Assembly (NCBI GenBank): GCA_041687335.1
Contig: JAWLCE010000001.1
Span: forward strand, 186,001-250,000
Direction: 5' to 3'
DNA length: 64,000 bases
DNA from: JAJFUE01 sp041687335
GTDB taxonomy: Bacteria; Sumerlaeota; Sumerlaeia; MVZB01
Shown: piece after piece, positions 42,766 through 50,136 of the stretch
How the letters are laid out: the number at the start of each line of letters is the position of its first letter
Position numbering within the stretch: the first letter of the stretch is position 1
Program-made: the position numbers and the translations under genes
Notes under the pieces: model-generated
What the model saw: the letters and a program-made list of their open reading frames with translations, nothing else
What the model was told of the DNA's origin: nothing
Database searches by the model: none

Positions 42766-43467
42766 ATGAAATTCAGCCCGGCTCAAGAAAAAATCGTGCA
42801 GACGGCAGGTCTCCTCATGATCCCGATGCTATTCATCGGCTGGGTCCTGTATTATTGTCTCATTGGCATTATTCAAAACGCGAACGCCGATCTGCCGCTT
42901 GCGAACGCACATTTCTGGATACGGGAATCCATGGTCTTGAGGAAACTATACATCCCCTTGCTGGCGATTTGCGTGATCGGCATTTTTGGCGCTAATCTGT
43001 CATTATCCTCTGATTCCATCACCGAATCGAGACGGACCGTGCTGGACATGATCATAACGCTTGGGATTTTTTTGTTGCTCGGTTCTCTTTGGTTCATAAA
43101 TGGACGGATTGAATCCAACATCTATGAGGCCATCGGCTGCGTCGGGAATAATCACAGGGGCGTCAGTCTTGCGATCTATGAATATCACATAATCCATGGC
43201 AAGTACCCAGACACCATTGATGACGTGGTGCCCTATTTAGATGAAAATTTCAGCATTTACGATGCTTTTACCGGCGGTCGCGAAAAACTCTGGATCGATC
43301 AAACGCCCCAACATGTCGGGCTTTTCAGCGTCGGACCCGACATGGAGCGCACCAACGTAGAGGGAGCCGTGCCGATCATAGACTATGATCCAACCAACGG
43401 CACTTTCAGCAGCGGCGATCTTGTGACCCGTATTGAGAACCCAGCAACTTGGCGGCATCAGCCGTAG
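42766..43467 (+). CDS. Membrane protein with pseudopilin-like C-terminal region, copy 2
   Basis: The 233-residue paralogue of 41647-42327 has the same start (MKFSPAQEKIVQ.AGLLMIP), three membrane segments, and the same C-terminal text (HGKYPDTIDDVVPYL, GLFSVGPDME, YDPTNGTFSSGDLVTRI). The first 27 residues and the last 100 are close to copy 1; residues about 30-125 are more diverged. It ends 11 bp before the intact hydrolase gene, so the two are probably one operon. Function unknown; a secretion or surface role together with the hydrolase is possible. Confidence 0.65.
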   Translation: MKFSPAQEKIVQTAGLLMIPMLFIGWVLYYCLIGIIQNANADLPLANAHFWIRESMVLRKLYIPLLAICVIGIFGANLSLSSDSITESRRTVLDMIITLGIFLLLGSLWFINGRIESNIYEAIGCVGNNHRGVSLAIYEYHIIHGKYPDTIDDVVPYLDENFSIYDAFTGGREKLWIDQTPQHVGLFSVGPDMERTNVEGAVPIIDYDPTNGTFSSGDLVTRIENPATWRHQP

Positions 43468-43478
43468 TGGAGTTCCTC

Positions 43479-44624
43479 ATGCTGCGCGCAATCTGGATGA
43501 TAGGTCTGACGTCGGCAGTCATGGCGCTCGGGCCGGGTTGCCTCGGGACGGGCGCTGCCCTCGGCCGATCGCCGGCCGCGACCGCCCGACTCGAAGCGAT
43601 CCAACTGGATGAGGATGGGCTGCATTTCATCCGGTCCGGTTCGCGGGAGCGGTTCTTTGTCTGGGGGGTCAACTATGACCGCGACGATGCGGGGCGGCTG
43701 CTCGAGGATTATTGGATCGGGGAGTGGGCCACCGTCGAGGAGGACTTTCGCGAGATCGTTGCGCTGGGGGCGAATGTCGTCCGGATCCACCTGCAGCTGG
43801 GCCGGTTCATGGCGCAACCCAACGCGCCCGATCCGCTGGCCCTGGCGCAACTGGCGCGCCTTGTGAGGCTGGCCGAGCAGACCGGGCTCTACCTCAACAT
43901 CACCGGCTTGGGATGCTATCACCGTCAGGACGTGCCCGACTGGTACGACGGCTTGCCGGAAGCGGACCGCTGGGCCGTGCAGGCCCGCTTCTGGGCAGCC
44001 ATCGCCAGGACCTGCGCCGGCAGTCCCGCCATCATGTGTTACAACCTGATGAACGAACCGATCCTGCCCGGGCGAGACCCCGAATCCGATTGGCTGGCGG
44101 GCGATCTGGCGGGGAAGCATTACGTCCAGCGGATCGCGCTGGACCTCGCCGGCCGCACCCGGGAGCAAGTCGCCCAGGCGTGGATCGACCGGCTGGTCGA
44201 GGCGATCCGCGAGCATGACAGCCGGACCCTGATCACCGTCGGCGCCATACCCTGGGCCATGGTCTGGCCCAAGGCCAAGCCGATCTTCTATGACCCGGAG
44301 GTGGCGCGGAACCTGGACTTCGTCAGCGTCCACATCTATCCCAAGGAGGGCGAGGTTGAGCAGGCGCTCGCCGCGCTCGCCGTCTACAAACTGGAGAAGC
44401 CCCTGGTCATCGAGGAGATCTTCCCGCTCAATTGCAGCATCGAGCAGATCGAAACATTCATCGGCCGCTCCCGCGACCGGGTCGACGGCTATATCAGCTT
44501 TTATTGGGGAAAAACAATCGAGGAATACGCGCAGGAAGAGGGGCTCACTGCCGCGATCATGCACAGCTGGCTGACATGGTTCCGCGAGCATGCCACAGCT
44601 ACAGGCCCCGGTCTGGATGGCTGA
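43479..44624 (+). CDS. Glycoside hydrolase family 5-like secreted enzyme
   Basis: This 381-residue protein has a signal sequence (AIWMIGLTSAVMALGPGC, possibly a lipoprotein with C at residue 20) followed by a TIM-barrel hydrolase. RFFVWGVNYDRDD, GANVVRIHLQLGRF, the acid/base E193 in YNLMNEPIL and the candidate nucleophile E313 in KPLVIEEIF match the GH5/clan A pattern of endo-glucanases and mannanases. The ATG at 43479 follows GGAG. It cleaves an unknown beta-glycan outside the cytoplasm. Remnants of two further copies lie at 42348-42604 and 45859-45930. Confidence 0.78.
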   Translation: MLRAIWMIGLTSAVMALGPGCLGTGAALGRSPAATARLEAIQLDEDGLHFIRSGSRERFFVWGVNYDRDDAGRLLEDYWIGEWATVEEDFREIVALGANVVRIHLQLGRFMAQPNAPDPLALAQLARLVRLAEQTGLYLNITGLGCYHRQDVPDWYDGLPEADRWAVQARFWAAIARTCAGSPAIMCYNLMNEPILPGRDPESDWLAGDLAGKHYVQRIALDLAGRTREQVAQAWIDRLVEAIREHDSRTLITVGAIPWAMVWPKAKPIFYDPEVARNLDFVSVHIYPKEGEVEQALAALAVYKLEKPLVIEEIFPLNCSIEQIETFIGRSRDRVDGYISFYWGKTIEEYAQEEGLTAAIMHSWLTWFREHATATGPGLDG

Positions 44625-44758
44625 AATCGTGCTGAAGCGCGGCTGACCTTGATTCTCATTCATTTCGCAACGGTCGCGGAGAACTCAGGAAAAGAACTCA
44701 AAGGGTACGTGACATCATGAACAGCGTATTGGGTCTGGGAAATCATGATTCAATTCCT

Positions 44759-44800
44759 GCCTTTGCGACCTTTGGTCATTTCCTCTGCGCCTTTGCGATA
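44759..44800. repeat. Decayed TTTGCG-type tandem repeat, copy 3
   Basis: CCTTTGCG, CCTTTGG, CCTCTGCG and CCTTTGCG follow each other in 42 bp. It lies in the 298-bp gap 44625-44922, which holds no gene. Compare 7691-7724 and 32317-32352. Confidence 0.45.
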
Positions 44801-44922
44801 AAAAACATGAAGGTTCAGTTGGACTGAAAAATGGACACGTCTCTGCTTGACAGCCTGCGGCCGCGCTTCCAGACTCGTTCGATGCCCGCGCCTGCGCCGG
44901 CCATGCCACCAGGGAGCTTCAG

Positions 44923-45819
44923 ATGTCCGATCCCATCCGATTCGTGCAACGAGTCATCGGCCGGCTGACCGGCAAGCGAGAGCTGTTCGCCTTCACCCCG
45001 GCATACTGGGGGGCCGAGGGGATCGAGGTCGTGCCACTGCGCGAACAACAGTCGCGGCTGGGGCGCATCTTCGGCACGCGCTGGTTCTCGCGCGCCTACC
45101 CGGGCGTCGTTGGCCGCGTGCACATCCACGACACGATGCTGCTGAGCGATTCGCCCGAGGAAATCGCGCACTACATCAAAGTCGGCCAGTCGGCGATGGA
45201 GAACATCGAGGCGACGCTGGCGGCGGGCGGTCGCTCGCTGGAGGATGTCGGCGCCTGCCTCGACATGGCCTGCGGCTATGGCCGCGTACTGCGGCTGCTC
45301 CAGACGCGCATCGCGCCGGGGCGCATCACCGCCTGCGAACTCGAGGAGGAGGCGGTCCGGTTCCTGGCCGCCGAGTTCGGCGTCCGGCCGCTGATCTCCC
45401 AGAAGGACCTGTCGCGGCTCGAGTTCCCGGAGACTTACGACCTGATCTGGGTCGGCTCGCTGTTCACCCACCTGTCGCAGCCGGACGGCTTCGCGCTGCT
45501 CGAGAAGCTGGTCGGCCAGCTCAACCCGCGCGGGCTGCTCGTTTTCTCGACCCAGGGGGCGAGCTGCCTGGAGCATTTTGCCCAATATGGCTGGATGTTC
45601 GTGCCGCGCGAGGCGTATTACCGCCACCAGCTCGCCACGGCCGGCTGGGCCTACTCCGATTATTACGAGAAGGACCCCGGCTATGGCATCACGATGTATC
45701 GCGAGGACGCGCTGGCTGGGATGATGGCCGAACAATTTGGCGACCGCCTGCGGCAGGTTTACATCCGCCATCGCGGCTGGGACGATCATCAGGACATCTG
45801 GGGCTACCAGCGCTTGTGA
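44923..45819 (+). CDS. Class I SAM-dependent methyltransferase
   Basis: This 298-residue protein has motif I as CLDMACGYGRVLRLLQ, the acidic strand ITACELEEEAVRFLA, and the post-motif YDLIWVGSLFTHLSQPDGFALLEKL of Methyltransf_11/25 domains. The first 85 residues are of unknown fold. The protein type often occurs among glycan genes. It stands between an intact hydrolase gene and the tail of a lost hydrolase copy, so it may have been brought in by the rearrangement. Substrate unknown. Confidence 0.75.
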   Translation: MSDPIRFVQRVIGRLTGKRELFAFTPAYWGAEGIEVVPLREQQSRLGRIFGTRWFSRAYPGVVGRVHIHDTMLLSDSPEEIAHYIKVGQSAMENIEATLAAGGRSLEDVGACLDMACGYGRVLRLLQTRIAPGRITACELEEEAVRFLAAEFGVRPLISQKDLSRLEFPETYDLIWVGSLFTHLSQPDGFALLEKLVGQLNPRGLLVFSTQGASCLEHFAQYGWMFVPREAYYRHQLATAGWAYSDYYEKDPGYGITMYREDALAGMMAEQFGDRLRQVYIRHRGWDDHQDIWGYQRL

Positions 45820-45858
45820 GGTGCAGGCCGGCGGCAGATTGGACCACGCCCGGTGCCC

Positions 45859-45930
45859 GCCGCGGCGATCCTGAGCAGCTGGCTGACATGGTTTTGCGAG
45901 CATGCAATGGCCACCGGCACTGGCCTTTGA
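45859..45930 (+). pseudogene. 3' remnant of another glycoside hydrolase copy
   Basis: These 72 bases encode AAILSSWLTWFCEHAMATGTGL and a stop, against TAAIMHSWLTWFREHATATGPGLDG at the end of the intact enzyme (44560-44624). Nucleotide identity is about 75% by eye and ungapped. No start or catalytic part is present upstream. Confidence 0.7.
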
Positions 45931-45957
45931 ATATACCGCCGCATGGGCAATTTATTT

Positions 45958-46332
45958 TTAATTGAGATCCACAATTGATTTAACTGGATCGCCTCCCGAG
46001 TTGCCAACAAGGATGACACAATCATTTTTCAGAACCATCACAACCAAGTGGTCTTTTCCTTGCTGAAAATATGTTATTTCAGAGTTCGGCACGCCAAGAT
46101 CTCCCATTTCCAGCACGCGCGCATAAAATTCATCCGGTGATGGGAGATCCCCATTAGTATTAACATACTGCTGTATATCATTCTTGATGGCATCGAGATA
46201 TATCAAAGCATGTATTCTACGGCAGTGATGAGATGTTCCCCTTGACACATGTCCACACGGATGCTTCACCGTGCACGAAGTCGTGAAACATGTAAAGATG
46301 AGAACGATTAAAACGCTGGGTATTCTTTTCAT
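45958..46332 (-). CDS. Hypothetical lipoprotein of low G+C content
   Basis: The 124-residue product has a signal peptide with a good lipobox (FTTSC, cysteine 20). The mature part contains YLDAIKNDIQQYVNTNGDLPSP, which recalls the pseudopilin-type periplasmic domain, but the match is weak. Codon use is A+T-rich compared with neighbours, a sign of transfer. Its start overlaps the stop of the sensor kinase gene upstream by 4 bp, so it could be read from the kinase transcript. Function unknown. Confidence 0.55.
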   Translation of the reverse strand: MKRIPSVLIVLIFTCFTTSCTVKHPCGHVSRGTSHHCRRIHALIYLDAIKNDIQQYVNTNGDLPSPDEFYARVLEMGDLGVPNSEITYFQQGKDHLVVMVLKNDCVILVGNSGGDPVKSIVDLN

Positions 46333-48335
46333 CTCATTCCCACCTCGGCTGGCGCCGGCTTGGGGGGCGGGAAGGTGATCCGGAAGCAGGCACCGCCCTC
46401 AAGGGTGTTCTCCGCCACGATCGTGCCCTCGTGCAGGTCCTGCACGATCGTGCGCACCCAGTTGAGGCCCAGCCCCTCCCCGCGCGACTCGTCGCGCCGA
46501 TTCGTGTAACCCAGCTCGAAAATCTTCTCGATCTCATGGGGCAGCGCCCGGCTGCCGTCGGGGTTCAAAATCCCGGCGCCGCTGTCGCTGACCATGATGA
46601 GCAGCCCGCCATCCTCCCCTCGCCCGGTCGCGATGCGAATCCAGCCGTCGGCGACGTCGGGCTGGCGGCGGATCGCATCCAGCGCGTTGGTGAACAGGTT
46701 GAACAGCGCCAGCTTGACCAGCCGTGGGTCGACCAGGCAGCGCGGGGCGTCCCCGGCCAGCTGCGGGATCAGCTGGATGCGCCCCGAGATCGAGATCGAA
46801 AACAGCTCGAGCGTCTCACTGACCAAGGCGTTGCCGTCCTGCATCTCCATCGCCGGCTGCTGCAGATAGGCATACGCCCGGTAGAGGTTGACCGTCTCCT
46901 GCATGAAGCGCACCGAGCGCAGCAGCCCGCGGAGGGATTCGACCAGGATTGCGCGGCGGCGCTCGTCGGCCGGCGGCGCGCCCCCCGCCAGCAACCGATC
47001 CAGCGTCAGCAGCTCAAGCTTGCTGGTGGCGATGATGTTGGTCAAGTCGTGGCCCAGGTTGCGCGAGAGGCTGATGTTGGCGCGGCCGCGCTCCTGCACC
47101 AGCAGCCGGTTGCGCATCCCCAGCGTCTGAAGGCCCGACTCGATCAGCGCCGCCAGCCGCTCCAGGATCTGGTCGAGCGTCCCCGCCGGCCAGCCCTCGC
47201 TGCCCGCGTGCACCCCGAGCGCCACCAGGTAGCGGATGTTGGCGCGGTCCGGGTCGACCAGCAGCCGCGCATGGACATCCAGCGTCCGGCGGTCGGCCGT
47301 CAGGTCGAAGACAAACTGGTCGCGGCCGTCGGCGGGCAGCGCCAGCTCGAGCCGCTCGCGCACCACCAACGCGCCGGGGTCATCCGCGGCCTGTCCCGCG
47401 CTGACGAAGCGCCCCGTCGGCAGCAACCGCCCCGGCCCCTCGACCGCCATCTCCAGCGCCGCCACCAGCGGCACGTCGGCCTGCTCGCGGAACGCCTCGC
47501 AAACCAGCCGCACCACCTCCCAGCCCGTCAGCTCGGTGCGCCGCGCGATGCGGTCGCGCAGCTGGCCCTGCAGCCGCGCGATGACCGCGTCCAGCGCCAT
47601 CCGGTTATAGAAGGACTCCAGCCGCCGCCCCGGATGGCGGATGAAAACAGTGTGGCCGGGGGTGGATTCCTCCAGCGCCGACAGCACGTTGCGCAGCGGC
47701 AACAGCAGGCTGTGCGCCGCCGCCCAGGCCAGCGTCGAGAGCAGCGCCAGCAGGAAGAGCGCATACCAGCGATAGCGCCGCGTCAGCTCCTCGATCGCCG
47801 GGTTGCCCAGCGGCGTCGTGTAGTGGATCACCAGCCGCCAGTTGCGGTCCTCGCCAAATCGCGTGTCGAGCGGGCGGTCGATCATGCCGCTGAAATCACT
47901 CAAGAACAGCGAGTTTGAAAAGCGATGCTGGTCGTCGAACTTGTCGACCCTGCGGTCGACCATGAACACTTCCTCGGTGGGCTCCAGGCTCGGTTCCGCA
48001 TCCAGCTCCAGATCCTGCTCGCCGGCGCGGATGGCGATCCGGTAGATGAAATGCTCGCGCGCGAGCAGCTCGTCGATCCAGCCCTCCAGTTCCCGCCGGC
48101 GCTCTTCATTGCCACTGGCGCGCAGATAATCCACCGCACGCCGCTCCAGCTCGTCGATCGCGTCATCCCCCACCTGGCTGCGCAGGAAAAAGCGGACGTT
48201 TTCGCGGATCAGCTGGCCCTTGCGGTCCTGGTAATATTGCTTGTCCAGCTCGAGCATGGCCAGCCCCACCACGAGCAGACAAAGCCCGAAGAAAGCCAGC
48301 AGAATGGAATTGCGCCTGAAGAAACCGGTGATCAT
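46329..48335 (-). CDS. Membrane-bound sensor histidine kinase
   Basis: This 668-residue protein has a first membrane helix (SILLAFFGLCLLVVGLAML), a periplasmic sensor region of about 150 residues, a second helix (WYALFLLALLSTLAWAAAHSL), and a cytoplasmic kinase with H-box SRNLGHDLTNIIAT, N-box NLFTNALDAI, and ATP-site text VSDSGAGI and GEGLGLNWVR. No response regulator gene is beside it. The start at 48335 is chosen because the frame upstream enters the IS element. The IS at 48425-50019 lies 89 bp before the start and may have cut it from its promoter. The signal sensed is unknown. Confidence 0.85.
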   Translation of the reverse strand: MITGFFRRNSILLAFFGLCLLVVGLAMLELDKQYYQDRKGQLIRENVRFFLRSQVGDDAIDELERRAVDYLRASGNEERRRELEGWIDELLAREHFIYRIAIRAGEQDLELDAEPSLEPTEEVFMVDRRVDKFDDQHRFSNSLFLSDFSGMIDRPLDTRFGEDRNWRLVIHYTTPLGNPAIEELTRRYRWYALFLLALLSTLAWAAAHSLLLPLRNVLSALEESTPGHTVFIRHPGRRLESFYNRMALDAVIARLQGQLRDRIARRTELTGWEVVRLVCEAFREQADVPLVAALEMAVEGPGRLLPTGRFVSAGQAADDPGALVVRERLELALPADGRDQFVFDLTADRRTLDVHARLLVDPDRANIRYLVALGVHAGSEGWPAGTLDQILERLAALIESGLQTLGMRNRLLVQERGRANISLSRNLGHDLTNIIATSKLELLTLDRLLAGGAPPADERRRAILVESLRGLLRSVRFMQETVNLYRAYAYLQQPAMEMQDGNALVSETLELFSISISGRIQLIPQLAGDAPRCLVDPRLVKLALFNLFTNALDAIRRQPDVADGWIRIATGRGEDGGLLIMVSDSGAGILNPDGSRALPHEIEKIFELGYTNRRDESRGEGLGLNWVRTIVQDLHEGTIVAENTLEGGACFRITFPPPKPAPAEVGMR

Positions 48336-48408
48336 GCCGTGTCCGCCCGGGCGGGGGGCCGCCGTCCTTGCGCCAGCATAAGCCAGCCCGCCCCCGCCCC
48401 GCAATCCG

Positions 48409-48424
48409 CTTCCGCAGCCAGCAG
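48409..48424. repeat. Target-site duplication, left copy
   Basis: CTTCCGCAGCCAGCAG, identical to 50020-50035, directly flanks the IS element. Confidence 0.9.
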
Positions 48425-48476
48425 TGTCAAGCCACAATAGAAATGTCACACCCCGGACCACGATAGAAATGTCACA
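48425..48476. repeat. Left terminal inverted repeat of the IS (doubled motif)
   Basis: The end contains two copies of a motif near GACCACNATAGAAATGTCACA, the first reading AGCCACAATAGAAATGTCACA. It matches 49969-50019 in inverted orientation. The transposase stop codon lies within it. Confidence 0.85.
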
Positions 48477-49929
48477 TTCCCGCCGGGGAGCGTTTGCGCG
48501 ACAATGGCTTACTCCGGCCGGAGGATAGGGCAACGCGGGGACGCGCCCCGAGCGCCGCGTCGGAGTCCGAAGCAGGAACGGGGCGGTCGGTGTCGGCCGT
48601 CCCGTTTTTCGTTTGTCCTGTGCCTGCTTTGGTCGGAATGCGGCAAATCCCAGGGGGGCTGGGGGACTGGTCCCCCAGAGCGTCGCGCACGCCGAGCCCA
48701 ACCCTCCCGCCGTCGGCCTCGCCGTTGTCGAATCCGCAGCACCGGCGGAAGCGGTCGGCCATGGGATCAAACGGCCTGATCGCCAGTTCGCGTCCCTGCC
48801 ACCGGCAGCTGATGCGGCCGTCCATCGCACGCCACAACGTGACCTTGGTACCCGGCCGCGGCGCCCCTTCCTGCGCCAGGATCTGATGGCAGCGCCCGTC
48901 GAGCGAGACCGTGTTGTCGTGGGCGACGGTGCGCTCGAAGTCGACGCTGAAGGCCAGCTCGCGCTGGCGCTGGTCCTGCGGGGCAAAGATGCGATGGGCG
49001 TCGTGCGGCTGGGCCGGCTCGTCGCCGAACATCTGATTGTGCTCGTTGATGTATTCGGCATCGAGAAAGGCGTTGGCGCCCTCGATCGTGTCGATCCCAC
49101 GCAGCCGCAACTCCTTGACCAGCCGGTCCTGAAAGGTCCCGTTGCCGCGCTCGACGCGTCCTTTGGCCTGGGGCGAGTACGACGGGATCAGCTCGATGCC
49201 CAGGTTGCCGACTACCACCCGCCCCCAGTCGCTGTGGGCCTCGCGCCGGTCGCGCAGCGGGCGGTTGTTGAGCGCCGTTGGCGACCAGTAGACCGATTTG
49301 CGGTCAGTGTAAATCGCCTCGGGCACGCCGTGGCGCTCGACCCATTTGCGCACCACCACCAGCGCCGCCTCGGTCGTTTCGCTGGGGGCCATGTGAAGCA
49401 TGACGCGACCGGTGGCATCATCGATGAGCACCATCAGGCAACAGCGCGGGGCGCGCTCGTCCAGCCAGGCGTGATCGCTGCCGTCGAGCTGGAGCAGCTG
49501 GCCGAAGCGGGGCCGGCGCGGCCGGCGCGTGCGATGGGGGCCGCGGCGGGGCCGGCGCTGCCAATCGCCCGAGGCGATCAACCAGCGGCGCAGCGTCTCG
49601 GCGCCGATCCGGATGCCGTCACGCTGGAGTAGCTTCTGGGCAGCCAGCGTGGGGCCGAAGCCGGGATACTGGTGGCGGTAGAGTTCGATGACGCTCTGGC
49701 GGTCGACCGGTTCGCGAGGCCGGCGGTTGCCCGGCCTCCCGTGCAGGCGGTGCGTGATGGCGGCGGCGCCTCCGGCCAGGTTGCGCTGCTTGAGCCGGAT
49801 AACATGGCGCCGGTGAAGCCCTAGCCGCCGCGCCGCCTCGCTCACGCTGATCTCGCCGCGCTTGACTGCCTCAAGCACCACCAACTTCTGCTGATCCCTT
49901 GGACTCATCCTGACCGTCTCCTGGTTCAC
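48472..49929 (-). CDS. DDE transposase of the IS element (ISNCY family)
   Basis: This 485-residue protein has an N-terminal helix-turn-helix (ISVSEAARRLGLHRRHVIRLKQ), a linker with PGFGPTLAAQKLLQRDGI and a retroviral-integrase-like core with D in QLDGSDHAW, D in IYTDRKSVYW and E in AKGRVERGNGTFQDRL. The start is GTG 49929, preceded by GGGAGG; the stop is in the left inverted repeat. The last about 60 residues (after GDQSPSPPG) are of low complexity. It cuts and joins the ends of the element. Confidence 0.92.
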   Translation of the reverse strand: MNQETVRMSPRDQQKLVVLEAVKRGEISVSEAARRLGLHRRHVIRLKQRNLAGGAAAITHRLHGRPGNRRPREPVDRQSVIELYRHQYPGFGPTLAAQKLLQRDGIRIGAETLRRWLIASGDWQRRPRRGPHRTRRPRRPRFGQLLQLDGSDHAWLDERAPRCCLMVLIDDATGRVMLHMAPSETTEAALVVVRKWVERHGVPEAIYTDRKSVYWSPTALNNRPLRDRREAHSDWGRVVVGNLGIELIPSYSPQAKGRVERGNGTFQDRLVKELRLRGIDTIEGANAFLDAEYINEHNQMFGDEPAQPHDAHRIFAPQDQRQRELAFSVDFERTVAHDNTVSLDGRCHQILAQEGAPRPGTKVTLWRAMDGRISCRWQGRELAIRPFDPMADRFRRCCGFDNGEADGGRVGLGVRDALGDQSPSPPGICRIPTKAGTGQTKNGTADTDRPVPASDSDAALGARPRVALSSGRSKPLSRKRSPAGM

Positions 49930-49968
49930 TGCAAGCCCTCCCTTCGGAGGACCAGCCTAGCTGACCGG

Positions 49969-50019
49969 TGTGACATTTCTATTGTGGTCAGGGTGTGACA
50001 TTCTCAAAGTGGTCCGACA
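49969..50019. repeat. Right terminal inverted repeat of the IS (doubled motif)
   Basis: Read on the minus strand it begins TGTCGGACCACTTTGAGAAT and contains a second GACCACAATAGAAATGTCACA, mirroring the left end. The outer copy is less conserved than the inner. Confidence 0.85.
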
Positions 50020-50035
50020 CTTCCGCAGCCAGCAG
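50020..50035. repeat. Target-site duplication, right copy
   Basis: CTTCCGCAGCCAGCAG, identical to 48409-48424. The DNA before insertion would read from 48424 directly into 50036. Confidence 0.9.
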
Positions 50036-50136
50036 TTGCAAGCTCCCGAGTGGGACGGTAGATTAGCTGGCGGCAACCCGTTCCATCCGGCGCCCCTTTG
50101 GGGGGCCGGCCAAGGCACAGCAAGGGAATAGATGAC

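Larger units (their letters stand above)
48425..50019. mobile_element. Complete insertion sequence of ISNCY type (IS1202/ISDol1-like), 1,595 bp
   Basis: The element has ends TGTC...GACA, one transposase gene filling it, paired inverted terminal repeats of about 51 bp and a perfect 16-bp flanking duplication. Both ends and the transposase look intact, so the insertion is probably recent. The family call rests on transposase text and on the TGT ends; from general knowledge, long target duplications are known in this group. It separates the sensor kinase and glycosyltransferase genes. Confidence 0.88.

Noticed and set aside
48613..49632. Open frame on the plus strand inside the IS
   Set aside because: Antisense to the transposase. 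The DDE motifs and the ribosome-binding site are on the minus strand.
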